64,000 bases of DNA from Sinorhizobium sp. A49. Its GTDB lineage: Bacteria > Pseudomonadota > Alphaproteobacteria > Rhizobiales > Rhizobiaceae. Every line of letters begins with the position of its first letter. The stretch's first letter is position 1. The notes beneath the pieces are model-generated. The model was not told the DNA's origin. It saw nothing but the letters and a program-made list of their open reading frames with translations, and made no database searches. Below are positions 34,188 through 42,438 of the stretch, in pieces. The stretch is from contig NZ_MUNW01000067.1 of assembly GCF_002002725.1 (NCBI RefSeq), positions 38,452 through 102,451 on the forward strand, in the 5' to 3' direction. A program made the position numbers and the translations under genes.

Positions 34188-35432
34188 TCACCACAACGCG
34201 TAAGCGGCGGCACCAGCGCTCAGGGCAAGGATCGTGGCAATCGTCAGCCGACCCCAATAGGTTATAGGCGAAGCGATCGCTGCAAGCGCCAGCCTCCCGA
34301 ACGCATTAGCGACAAGCGCGACCAGGATCGCTGACCTAACGGTGTCTGAACCTGCGGAATGGTTCAAGAGACGGAGGGAGCTGAGTATTGAAACGTCGAC
34401 ATCAAAAAGGGCCGACACGGCCGAGACCACGAGGATCCCGGCATTGCCGACCCGGCTGGCCAAGGCTGCGCTGAGCGTCATCGTGATGGCAAACATCCCT
34501 GCGAAAATCAAAAGCGAGCGTAGATCGAAGGGGTTGTGAGCGGCGACCTGAGCGTTGTCCTTGGAGGTGTTCCGTGCGAGCAGGATCGCTCCGCACAGCG
34601 CAAAAACCAGAGCTGCGGCAGACATGGGCGCAACCAGGCCAAGGACGAGTGAAGGCGCCAGCACAAGAACCAGGGTAAGTACGCGCGCAAGCGATACGGT
34701 CGCCGCCAGCATTGCGGCACCTGCCAGTGGTGAAGATTGTCCGCCACTGGCCGCCTTCTGCCCGAAGCTCACTGTTACCGCCGTCGATGAAACGAGTGCG
34801 CCGGCAAGACTGCTGACGATCAAGCCCTTTGTCGTCCCCAGCAAGCGAACCGCAATGTATCCGACGTAGGAAATGACCGCACTTAGAACCGTGAAGAACC
34901 AGACCGCGCGAGGATTGAACCCACCCCAGGGATCGATCGGGCGATCGGGAAGCAGAGGCAGAACAATCGCCGTCATGACGGCAAGCAACAGTGCAGAGCG
35001 CAGCTCCACCCACGTCAGGCGCTGGAGCAAGCCATGCAGTAGGTCACGGCTGGACAGAACCGCCGCCAATGCTGCCCCCCCTGCGGCGGCAGCTCGGTAG
35101 TCGCCCGAGACTGCCAGGCCGCCAAGGGCAAAGACGCACAGACCGGCAACGACGCCGGTCACACTGAAGTCGTTGTCATGCCTGGCTTCTCTGATCTTGA
35201 ACCAGGAAAAACTGATAGCGAAGCCGATAAAACCGGCGGCAAATACAACCCCCTGCTCCTCGGTCAAGGCAGCAAAGACGCCTCCGAGCAAACCAGCGAT
35301 ACCATAGGTGCGTATTCCCGCTGTCCGGCTCCCGGCCGGCGCATCCCGTTCACGCCAACCCCTTTCCAGACCGACAAGCAAGCCAATCGCCAAGGCAATC
35401 CCAAGCCTCGAGATAAGCTCTTCCATCCGCAC
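34188..35432 (-). CDS. MgtC/SapB-type membrane protein with DUF4010 domain
   Basis: A 414-residue polytopic membrane protein. The N-terminal MgtC-like part has ISRLGIALAIGLLVGLERGWRERD and AGIRTYGIAGLLGG (residues 8-50), which are the hallmark motifs of the MgtC/SapB family. The C-terminal 230 residues form the DUF4010 region with five to six spans (SALLLAVMTAIVLPLLPDRP, GLIVSSLAGALVSSTAVTVSF). Function of this long form is unknown; MgtC proteins modulate Mg2+ homeostasis and F-ATPase. It is divergent from the Usp gene at 35664, and the double FixK boxes between them may serve both. Confidence 0.85.
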   Translation of the reverse strand: MRMEELISRLGIALAIGLLVGLERGWRERDAPAGSRTAGIRTYGIAGLLGGVFAALTEEQGVVFAAGFIGFAISFSWFKIREARHDNDFSVTGVVAGLCVFALGGLAVSGDYRAAAAGGAALAAVLSSRDLLHGLLQRLTWVELRSALLLAVMTAIVLPLLPDRPIDPWGGFNPRAVWFFTVLSAVISYVGYIAVRLLGTTKGLIVSSLAGALVSSTAVTVSFGQKAASGGQSSPLAGAAMLAATVSLARVLTLVLVLAPSLVLGLVAPMSAAALVFALCGAILLARNTSKDNAQVAAHNPFDLRSLLIFAGMFAITMTLSAALASRVGNAGILVVSAVSALFDVDVSILSSLRLLNHSAGSDTVRSAILVALVANAFGRLALAAIASPITYWGRLTIATILALSAGAAAYALW

Positions 35433-35581
35433 ACCCCCCGAAATAGCTGATCAGCAACCTCAGCCTGGTTTCAATGCTGCGATGACACGGCCCAACGTCA
35501 GAAACGAAGAGAGAGCATTTTTGTAGCACAGCAGGCGAACGCGCCTCATGGCCCAGCATAGACTCCCATCGCCCGCCACAG

Positions 35582-35595
35582 TTGACGAGGATCAA
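35582..35595 (+). promoter_or_regulatory. FixK/Fnr-type box (TTGACGAGGATCAA)
   Basis: Matches TTGA-N6-TCAA. It is the distal one of two adjacent sites before the Usp gene at 35664 and lies 150 bp from the divergent MgtC-like gene. Confidence 0.7.
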
Positions 35596-35599
35596 TGCG

Positions 35600-35613
35600 T
35601 TGGTGTGCATCAA
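35600..35613 (+). promoter_or_regulatory. Second, imperfect FixK/Fnr box (TTGGTGTGCATCAA)
   Basis: One mismatch in the left half-site. It is centred 58 bp before the Usp ATG, the class II position, so this proximal site may recruit polymerase while the distal site (18 bp away) strengthens binding. Confidence 0.55.
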
Positions 35614-35663
35614 CGATAGATTGAACGAACTGGCCTTCGGGCGGATCATCGGGAGAGACTGCG

Positions 35664-36500
35664 ATGACCTATAAAACCATTCTTGCTGTCGTCGGAACCC
35701 ACCATAAAGAACAGCACCTGCTGTCTGCTGCGGAAATTTGCGCGTCCGTCGGAGCACACCTTTCACTGTTGATTGTCAAACTCGCAGCCCCACCGCCAAT
35801 CGGCGATTATGTCGCCGCAGTTTCCGTCGATTGGCTTGATCAGCGCCAACGCGATATGAACCTGCTTGAGGAGGCTGCGGAAAAGGCCAAGGCAATCCTG
35901 GATCGCCCAGGAACGTCCTTCGACGTCGCCACAATGTATACGGAACTTGCCTGGGCAGATGACGAAATCGGAGCTCGCGCGCGCTATGCGGATCTCATAC
36001 TGGTCGGCGATGGCCTGACGGCCGACCCGGAGCTGCGATCACGTGCAATAGACGCGGCGCTGTTTCAGTCGGCACGGCCGGTTTTGATCGTGCCCAAAGG
36101 CAAAACGGCGACACTCACACCGAAGCGGGTCGTACTCGCCTGGGATTCAGGCTTCGAGGCCGCTCGCGCGGCTCGCGAGGCATTGGACATTCTTTCCGGT
36201 GCCGACGATGTGTACGTGACGATGATCGACCCACGTGCCAGTTACGGCCGCAACGGCGAAGAGCCCGGCGCCGACATTGCGGGATATCTCGTTCGCCACG
36301 AGATTTCGGTTTCTGTCGAGCGGCTGCCGAGCGAAGGGCGAAGCATCGACGAAGTGCTCAATCGATACGCCCAGGATGCCTCGGCGGACTTGATCGTCAT
36401 GGGCGCCTATAGCCACTCGAGAATGCGTGAGCGGGTCTTTGGCGGGGTCACCCGCTCGATGTTGGAAACAGCAACGGTGCCAGTGCTCATGGCGCATTGA
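35664..36500 (+). CDS. Tandem-domain universal stress protein (paralog of 20759 gene)
   Basis: A 278-residue protein with two Usp domains and the same layout as the 20759-21589 product: MTYKTILAVVGTHHKEQHLLSA, then a mid-protein LFQSARPVLIVPKG, a second domain beginning KRVVLAWDSGFEAARAAREAL, and the ending GAYSHSRMRERVFGGVTRSML...VPVLMAH. The last motif is a GxxSxS-like ATP-site variant. ATG 35664 follows CGGGAGAG. It is directly preceded by two FixK-type boxes and followed 85 bp later by a heavy-metal P-type ATPase. Confidence 0.88.
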   Translation: MTYKTILAVVGTHHKEQHLLSAAEICASVGAHLSLLIVKLAAPPPIGDYVAAVSVDWLDQRQRDMNLLEEAAEKAKAILDRPGTSFDVATMYTELAWADDEIGARARYADLILVGDGLTADPELRSRAIDAALFQSARPVLIVPKGKTATLTPKRVVLAWDSGFEAARAAREALDILSGADDVYVTMIDPRASYGRNGEEPGADIAGYLVRHEISVSVERLPSEGRSIDEVLNRYAQDASADLIVMGAYSHSRMRERVFGGVTRSMLETATVPVLMAH

Positions 36501-36585
36501 TCGAAACAGCAGAGCTTCCAGGGGTGACGGGATGCCGGGCATTCTACCTTCTGGCTAAGGACGACACAAAGGAGATGCCAGCGGC

Positions 36586-38487
36586 ATGATCGCCGGTTCA
36601 ATCCATCTTGCGTTCCTGTTGATCGCCCTTGCCGGGACGATCGTTGGACTTGTCGCGCAATGGTATGACTGGGTCCCGTATGACTGGGTCCCGGCGGCGA
36701 ACCTCATTTGGAGCGTTGCGACCGTTCCCGTCGTTGTGGCGCTGACAATCGCGATTGTGCGGGATTTCCGGGCAGGTCGGTTGGGCGTGGACGCGATAGC
36801 GCTCGTTGCCATGGTGGCATCGATCGCCATGGGGGAGCCGCTGGCGGGTGCAGTGGTTGCCATGATGTATACAGGCGGCAATCTTCTGGAAGACTACGCA
36901 CGCGGCAAGGCCGAGCGCGACCTCAAGTTGCTTCGCGATCGGACGCCTCGTATTGCCCACAGGCTTGCTGGTGGCAAAGTCACCGACATTGCAGCCGACG
37001 AGATTGTCACAGGCGACGAATTGCTGGTGAGGGCCGGCGAGCTTTTGCCGGTCGATGGCTATCTTCTGAATGAGCGTGCCAAGGTGGACGAGGCAGCCGT
37101 AACCGGCGAACCTCTGCCCGAAACGCGGATCAAGGGCGATCAGCTGAGAAGCGGCACAGTCAATGCCGGCGAAGCCTTCCACTATCGCGCGTCGGCTCCC
37201 GCCAGCAACAGCACCTATGCCGGCATCGTGCGCATGGTCGAAAAGGCACAGACCGCAAAAGCACCATTCATCCGGATGGCCGATCGTTTTGCCCTGCTGC
37301 TGCTGCCAGCGACGCTTCTGGTCGCAGCCTTTGCCTGGTGGCTATCGGCCGACCACATGAGGGCGCTCGCAGTGCTCGTTGTCGCTACCCCCTGCCCGCT
37401 CATTCTTGCAGCACCGGTGGCCTTCATCGGCGGCGTTTCGCGCGCCGCGCGGGCGGGCATCCTGATGAAAGGAAGCGGCGCGCTCGAAGCGCTCGCGCTT
37501 ATCCGCACTGCCATTTTCGACAAGACCGGGACATTGACGGAAGGCGGAGCGCGATTGATTTGCCTGGAGACGGCGCCGGATAATGACGCCAATGAAATCC
37601 TGCGCTTGCTCGCATCTCTCGAACAGGCTTCACACCATGTCTTGGCCGAGACGATCGTTGGCTTGGCGCGAACGAATGGAATGTCCCTTTCAGCGCCGAC
37701 AAATGTCCGGGAGTTTCGCGGCTCCGGATTGGAAGGCATTGTCGCCGGCAGGCACGTGCGTGCCGGTTCACGTGCGTTGGTGCTTGGTGATGACGAAGTG
37801 CCGACATGGGCATCCTCGGCTGCATCGGCCCGCCAGGGCAGCTCCGGACTCGCAATCTATGTGTCCGTGGACGGTCGGATCGCTGCATTCCTCCTATTGG
37901 CGGACGCAATCCGACCGGAGGCGCCGATCGCATTGGCTCAGCTTCATGCAGCCGGCATCTCGCGCATCATCATGGTTACCGGCGACGACGCCGGAACTGC
38001 CAGCACCGTCGCATCATCCCTTGGCATCGATGAAGTCTATGCCGATCGAAGTCCGGCTGAAAAGCTTGCAGCCGTTGCGGCCGAACAGCTTCGCCAGCCG
38101 ACGATGATGGTGGGTGACGGTATCAATGATGCGCCTGCCCTGGCTGCGGCCGACATCGGGATCGCCATGGGCGCGCGCGGGGCGACCGCTTCGTCGGAGG
38201 CAGCGGACGTCGTCATTCTGGTCGAGCGGATCGATCGCGTGCCATACGCTGTCGAGATCGCACGGCGTACCAGGCAAATCGCGTTGCAAAGCGTCGTCGC
38301 CGGGCTGGCATTGTCAGGCATCGCGATGATCTTCGCTGCCTTGGGCTACATCACACCGGTCGCAGGAGCCCTGCTGCAGGAAGGCATAGACATCGCAGTG
38401 ATCGTCAACGCATTGCGAGCCTTGAGCGGCCCGACAAGCCGTGGCTCCGCTGAAGGATCTGCTCTGCTTGCCACGCGAGTGCAGTAG
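36586..38487 (+). CDS. Heavy-metal-type (P1B) P-type ATPase without N-terminal metal-binding domain
   Basis: A 633-residue pump. It has about eight membrane spans, actuator VTGEPLP (near residue 168), the ion-site motif TPCPLILAAP (CPC, near 268), DKTGT at 312-316 and GDGINDAPA (near 509). It starts directly with hydrophobic helices and has no HMA or His-rich extension. The P1B nucleotide-domain HP motif reads SHHVLA instead of SxHPLA, unusual at a nearly invariant position. CPC pumps carry Cu+, Zn2+, Cd2+ or Mn2+; the M7-M8 residues are not decisive. It follows the FixK-boxed Usp. A 15-bp tandem duplication lies near the 5' end. Confidence 0.88.
   Translation: MIAGSIHLAFLLIALAGTIVGLVAQWYDWVPYDWVPAANLIWSVATVPVVVALTIAIVRDFRAGRLGVDAIALVAMVASIAMGEPLAGAVVAMMYTGGNLLEDYARGKAERDLKLLRDRTPRIAHRLAGGKVTDIAADEIVTGDELLVRAGELLPVDGYLLNERAKVDEAAVTGEPLPETRIKGDQLRSGTVNAGEAFHYRASAPASNSTYAGIVRMVEKAQTAKAPFIRMADRFALLLLPATLLVAAFAWWLSADHMRALAVLVVATPCPLILAAPVAFIGGVSRAARAGILMKGSGALEALALIRTAIFDKTGTLTEGGARLICLETAPDNDANEILRLLASLEQASHHVLAETIVGLARTNGMSLSAPTNVREFRGSGLEGIVAGRHVRAGSRALVLGDDEVPTWASSAASARQGSSGLAIYVSVDGRIAAFLLLADAIRPEAPIALAQLHAAGISRIIMVTGDDAGTASTVASSLGIDEVYADRSPAEKLAAVAAEQLRQPTMMVGDGINDAPALAAADIGIAMGARGATASSEAADVVILVERIDRVPYAVEIARRTRQIALQSVVAGLALSGIAMIFAALGYITPVAGALLQEGIDIAVIVNALRALSGPTSRGSAEGSALLATRVQ
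36664..36693 (+). repeat. 15-bp in-frame tandem duplication in the P1B ATPase gene
   Basis: TATGACTGGGTCCCG occurs twice in a row (36664-36678 and 36679-36693), giving YDWVPYDWVP in a periplasmic loop. The identical copies suggest recent slippage; the frame is kept. Confidence 0.85.
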
Positions 38488-38811
38488 CGGCGTCACATTG
38501 ACATAAGTGCTGCACGTGCCTTGATGCCGGCATTTACAGCTGCAGCCGCGGATATCAACAGGAAAGAGCTCATGGACTGTCTCGAAGATTTCTGAGGCAA
38601 ACGGCGCCGTGAGCCGTTCCCCTCACGCTTTTGAGCATTTGACTGGAGATGGCACGCAGCGCTCCCATCCCGAGGACCTCTTGCCATTTTTTGTGGCGCC
38701 ATTGTCGAAACACTCGCAATGGCGGGCCGATGGCCAACGCTCCAAGCCACGTTGACATGTAGGTCGACTGTCATACATGTCGATCGGATAAGGCTGCCCG
38801 CAGTTGCATGA
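38488..38811. other. Intergenic stretch, no confident gene
   Basis: A 62-codon reverse frame at 38570-38758 (MSTWLGALAIGPPLRVFRQW...) has protein-like composition but no ribosome-binding site and no recognised family. Nothing else seen. Confidence 0.4.
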
Positions 38812-39339
38812 GGCTCGAAGGCGATCACGAAACGCAAGATAGACGCAAGAGAAAAGCCCAAGACGCTCCTGCAACGCCTAGCAGCGGCTCCCGACAAGCT
38901 GTTCACGGGGGCGTTTCGACAGCAGTTTGCCGCCCTGTGTTTCCGCTACACCTCCGGCAGTATTGAGATACTGGTTGTAACCTCGCGCGATAGCGGTCGT
39001 TGGGTCATCCCAAAGGGGTGGCCAATAAAGAACAAGAAGCCTCATGAAGTCGCGGAAACCGAAGCTCTACAGGAAGCCGGCATCCGGGGAATAGTCAGGA
39101 GGAAAGCTCTTGGCAGCTACACATATCTGAAGATGATGAATGACGGCGACTTCATTCCATGTGTCGTTGATGTCTACCAGATAGAAGCCACCCGCCTTGC
39201 GAACAAATTCAAGGAAAAGGGCGAGCGGGTCCTTGCTTGGGTTAGTCCCGAAGAAGCGGCACGGCGCGTCCGCGAAATCGAACTCAAATCCATGTTTGTC
39301 GAGTTCAAGCCACACCGGCACGAGGCGAACGCTGAATAG
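38812..39339 (+). CDS. NUDIX-family protein lacking an obvious start codon
   Basis: Frame 1 is open from the TGA at 38809 to the stop ending at 39339 and encodes a rhizobial-type NUDIX domain: LCFRYTSGSIEILVVTSRDSGRWVIPKGWP, then GSYTYLKMMNDGDFIPCVVDVY and WVSPEEAARRVREIELKSM. No ATG, GTG or TTG occurs before the domain. The only NTG codons are CTG (38869 and later), and ATA at 38839 is the other possibility. The Nudix box is weakened: TEALQEAG replaces REUxEExG, losing the Arg and one Glu. So it is either a pseudogene with a lost start or a protein with a rare start. An out-of-frame ATG with nearby purines lies at 38808. Confidence 0.6.
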   Translation, partial: GSKAITKRKIDAREKPKTLLQRLAAAPDKLFTGAFRQQFAALCFRYTSGSIEILVVTSRDSGRWVIPKGWPIKNKKPHEVAETEALQEAGIRGIVRRKALGSYTYLKMMNDGDFIPCVVDVYQIEATRLANKFKEKGERVLAWVSPEEAARRVREIELKSMFVEFKPHRHEANAE

Positions 39340-39814
39340 TCGACGTCGCATTTCGGCATCTTGCGATTGTCGTGATTTTCTCGAGGTCCCCCTATTTTTG
39401 CTTCCTCTCCGGACACCTACCCCTTGCGAGGTTAACCTGTCGCGCCGGCACACACTGTCCCTCGTCTAGACCATGACCTCCTTGAAGACAGGTCGCTAAG
39501 TGAACGCCTAGCCAAGTGCCCATGGCACCAGACGTTTGAACGCAAGCTCTGCGCGTGCGGGTCCCCGCCCATGCCCGTGCTGGCAAAGCTCTCATAGAAA
39601 GAGACAAGCGTCGTTCGAGCTATCCGGAGCGCTTTTTTTTTGAACTTGAAGGGCTCGCAGACCATCACTTGAGCAACCGTTGGTGCGGTGCCGGCCGTGC
39701 AGCTACGCATCCCACTTTGTCACCAAGGTTGAATATCCAGTGCAGCGGATGGCTGGAAGTGATAAATCAGCTCTATAAATCGATCCCTATCGAGCAGCAA
39801 GATAAGGCTAGCCT
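39340..39814. other. Intergenic stretch, no confident gene
   Basis: No BrnT toxin partner for the downstream BrnA-like gene can be found here on either strand, and no other family signature is seen. Confidence 0.45.
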
Positions 39815-40042
39815 ATGGCCAAAGCAGTTTTTCCCCGGCCCACCGATGATTTGGTGCAGCAGGTTCTCGAGCGCCGGCGAGCCGTTAAGAAGAAACCTCT
39901 CCCCTCCGACAGTTCCACGACAAAGCTTACCCTCACCTTGGACACCGAGGTGGTTAATTGGTTCAAGGCGTCTGGCGACCATTGGCGTACAAGGATGCGG
40001 GAGGTCCTTCGAAATGCCGCGGAGTTCGACAAGAATAGTTGA
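39815..40042 (+). CDS. BrnA-like antitoxin, without partner toxin
   Basis: A 75-residue basic protein. The C-terminal half (KLTLTLDTEVVNWFKASGDHWRTRMREVLRNAAEF) has the BrnA ribbon-helix-helix pattern: a strand, then LDxxVxxWFKxxGxxxxxRxxxVLR. BrnA normally follows the BrnT RNase toxin gene and represses the pair, but no BrnT-like frame lies upstream or downstream. It is thus an orphan antitoxin or DNA-binding remnant. The start ATG 39815 has only a weak ribosome site. Confidence 0.65.
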   Translation: MAKAVFPRPTDDLVQQVLERRRAVKKKPLPSDSSTTKLTLTLDTEVVNWFKASGDHWRTRMREVLRNAAEFDKNS

Positions 40043-40111
40043 ACCCTGTGACGCGTGTGTCACGGCTTTCACGAAGCGAGCAGTCCAGCCAAGGTTCGGT
40101 GGGGCGCTAGC

Positions 40112-40213
40112 ATGAAACTCGTCACGATACCGGCAATTTTCCTCCTCCTCTTCCTCGCAGGATGCACGATGGCTGGCTTGACCGCAGAGCAGGGCTATGG
40201 GCCTCTGCGCTAG
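40112..40213 (+). CDS. Tiny lipoprotein
   Basis: A 33-residue frame from ATG 40112 with a textbook lipoprotein signal: MKLVTIPAIFLLLFLAGC, lipobox LAGC, leaving a mature peptide of only 16 residues (CTMAGLTAEQGYGPLR). It may be a small entericidin-like lipoprotein or the stump of a longer one cut by the TAG at 40211. Ribosome site GGTGGGG is 8-10 nt upstream. Confidence 0.5.
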   Translation: MKLVTIPAIFLLLFLAGCTMAGLTAEQGYGPLR

Positions 40214-40412
40214 GCCCTCACGCCGCCTCGCCCGGGCTGCCCCTCTACCAATCGGCTCACTTCGGACCACAGTACCGCAATGGCGCGACAGACGGCCGTT
40301 CACGACGAGGTATGCGACGAGGCCGATCAGCAGGCTCCAGAACGCCCCGCCAATGTCAAGAAGATTGGCGTTCGCAGCGGATATTCTGGATTAACTATTG
40401 ACGAGGCACAAC

Positions 40413-40432
40413 ATATCCATCAGTGTGGATAT
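40413..40432 (+). promoter_or_regulatory. ArsR operator-like inverted repeat (ATATCCA-N6-TGGATAT)
   Basis: A perfect 7-bp inverted repeat ending directly at the arsR start codon. AT-rich imperfect dyads of this kind bind ArsR/SmtB dimers and would autoregulate the arsenic operon. Confidence 0.65.
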
Positions 40433-40786
40433 ATGGATAATTCTACAGCGATTACCGCGCTCGCCGCACTTGCTCAGAGCACCCGTCTCGAAACGTTCCG
40501 GCTTCTTGTCAAACACGAGCCTCACGGACTGCCCGTCGGCGAGTTGGCGAAAACCATCGACGTGCCGCAAAACACGATGTCTGCGCATCTCAAGATACTG
40601 ACGCAAGCTGGCCTGATCGCCGGCGAGCGGCATAGCCGTTCAATCGTCTATCGCGCAAACCTTGACGTCTTCCGGGAGCTGACGTTGTTCCTGATCAAGG
40701 ACTGCTGTGGCGGCAACGCGGAGATTTGCACCCCACTCATTGCCGAACTCATGCCCTGCTGCCCGCCCGCAAAGGCGACCGCATGA
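40433..40786 (+). CDS. arsR: ArsR-family arsenite-responsive repressor
   Basis: A 117-residue winged-helix repressor from ATG 40433. Helix-turn-helix region: LPVGELAKTIDVPQNTMSAHLKILTQAGLI. The classic ELCVCDL metal box is missing; instead cysteines cluster at the C-terminus (DCCGGNAEIC, MPCC), like the C-terminal As(III) site (CC plus C) of the Acidithiobacillus-type ArsR. It is the first gene of the ars operon and its operator dyad abuts the start codon. The frame is open further upstream but without a suitable start. Confidence 0.85.
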   Translation: MDNSTAITALAALAQSTRLETFRLLVKHEPHGLPVGELAKTIDVPQNTMSAHLKILTQAGLIAGERHSRSIVYRANLDVFRELTLFLIKDCCGGNAEICTPLIAELMPCCPPAKATA

Positions 40787-40835
40787 GTTCTCGTAACTCT
40801 CAGAACCCGGATCAACACCACTAGGGACAAGGACA

Positions 40836-41363
40836 ATGTCTGACCGCGTTTATAACGTGCTCTTCTTGTGCACGGGCAATTCCGCTCGCTCTATTCTTGG
40901 AGAATCCATCCTCAATGCCGAGGGCAAGGGCCGCTTCCGCGCCTATTCCGCTGGCAGCAATCCAAAGGGTGAGGTCAATCCTCACGCCATCAAGGAGCTT
41001 GAGGCGCTCGGATATCCGTCCACGGGGTTTTCCTCGAAAAGCTGGGACGTCTTCGCCGAGCCAGGTGCACCGCAGATGGACTTCATCTTTACCGTCTGTG
41101 ATAGCGCGGCAGGCGAAGCGTGCCCTGTGTGGATTGGGCATCCCATGACCGCCCATTGGGGTGTCGAAGACCCGGCAGCAGTCGAAGGCACCGACATCGA
41201 AGTGCAAAAGGCATTCGCCCAGGCAGCAAGGTTCCTCAAGAACCGGATTGCGGCGTTTCTCAGCCTACCGCATTCCTCGATCGACAAGCTCGCGCTCGAA
41301 CAGCACCTTCGGCAGATCGGCAGGATGGAAGGCGCCACGCAACCCCAGGAAAAGGCAAGCTGA
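40836..41363 (+). CDS. arsC: Arsenate reductase, low-molecular-weight phosphatase type
   Basis: A 175-residue protein. The phosphatase-like P-loop CTGNSARS is at residues 12-19 and the redox/arsenate region VCDSAAGEACPVWIG follows near residue 90. Such enzymes reduce As(V) to As(III) with thioredoxin or glutathione. The start ATG follows ACAAGGACA. Its TGA overlaps the acr3 start (TGATG), so the two are coupled, linking reduction to export. The C-terminal extension of about 30 residues is longer than in minimal ArsC. Confidence 0.87.
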   Translation: MSDRVYNVLFLCTGNSARSILGESILNAEGKGRFRAYSAGSNPKGEVNPHAIKELEALGYPSTGFSSKSWDVFAEPGAPQMDFIFTVCDSAAGEACPVWIGHPMTAHWGVEDPAAVEGTDIEVQKAFAQAARFLKNRIAAFLSLPHSSIDKLALEQHLRQIGRMEGATQPQEKAS

Positions 41364-42436
41364 TGTCCTCGTTCGAACGATACCTCACCGTCTGGGTGTT
41401 TCTCTGCATTCTCGTCGGCATTGCGCTTGGACACTTGATGCCCGGCGTCTTCCAGGCGATCGGTGCGGCGGAAGTCGCCAAGGTCAATATCCCCGTGGCC
41501 GTCCTCATCTGGCTGATGGTCATTCCCATGCTGTTGAAGATCGACTTCGGATCCTTGTCCAAGGTCGGCAGCTACTGGCGCGGGATCGGCGTCACCTTGT
41601 TCATCAATTGGGCGGTCAAGCCATTCTCAATGGCCCTGCTCGGCTGGCTGCTCATCGGCTGGCTCTTCAGGCCCTTGCTCCCCGCTGACCAGATCGATTC
41701 CTATATCGCCGGCCTGATCATCCTCGCTGCGGCACCTTGTACCGCCATGGTCTTCGTCTGGTCGAACCTCACCAAAGGCGAGCCCCATTTCACGCTGTCG
41801 CAGGTCGCGCTCAACGACGCCATCATGATCGTCGCGTTCGCCCCCATCGTCGGCCTGTTGCTCGGCCTCTCCGCCATCACCGTGCCGTGGGACACACTGA
41901 TGATCTCGGTCGCGCTCTTCATCCTCATCCCCGTGGCGATCTCGCAGATCCTCCGGAAAATGTTGATGACCGATGGCACGACGAGGGCTCTCGATGGGCT
42001 TCTCACCAAGCTGCAGCCTCTGTCGCTGGTGGCATTGCTCGCAACGCTGGTCCTGCTGTTCGGCTTCCAGGGCGAACAGATCATCGCCCAGCCGACCATT
42101 ATCGCGCTGCTTGCCGTTCCGATCCTGATACAGGTCTACTTCAACTCCGGGCTGGCATACCTGTTGAACCGGATGTCCGGCGAACAGCATTGCGTTGCGG
42201 GACCGTCCGCACTGATTGGAGCATCAAACTTCTTCGAACTCGCGGTCGCGGCTGCCATCAGTCTATTCGGCTTCCAGTCTGGTGCTGCGCTGGCAACCGT
42301 CGTGGGGGTCCTCATCGAAGTGCCGGTGATGCTGTCCGTCGTCTGGATCGTGAACCACTCCAAGGACTGGTACGAAGCAAGCCCGTCCGTCGCCAAGAAC
42401 ACCTCCGTCGAAAAAACCATTACCGAAAGGGCATGA
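41363..42436 (+). CDS. acr3: Acr3-family arsenite efflux permease
   Basis: A 357-residue membrane protein with ten predicted spans from MSSFERYLTVWVFLCILVG. The conserved As(III)-site cysteine lies in AAPCTAMVFVWSNL (TM4) and the conserved glutamate in LIGASNFFELAVAAAISLFG (TM9). It exports As(OH)3/H2AsO3- without an ATPase. ATG 41363 overlaps the arsC stop, and the stop at 42434-42436 overlaps the next gene's first ATG (ATGA). Confidence 0.92.
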   Translation: MSSFERYLTVWVFLCILVGIALGHLMPGVFQAIGAAEVAKVNIPVAVLIWLMVIPMLLKIDFGSLSKVGSYWRGIGVTLFINWAVKPFSMALLGWLLIGWLFRPLLPADQIDSYIAGLIILAAAPCTAMVFVWSNLTKGEPHFTLSQVALNDAIMIVAFAPIVGLLLGLSAITVPWDTLMISVALFILIPVAISQILRKMLMTDGTTRALDGLLTKLQPLSLVALLATLVLLFGFQGEQIIAQPTIIALLAVPILIQVYFNSGLAYLLNRMSGEQHCVAGPSALIGASNFFELAVAAAISLFGFQSGAALATVVGVLIEVPVMLSVVWIVNHSKDWYEASPSVAKNTSVEKTITERA

Positions 42437-42438
42437 TC

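Noticed and set aside
38570..38758. 62-codon reverse frame after the P1B ATPase
   Set aside because: No ribosome site and no family match; composition alone is not enough.
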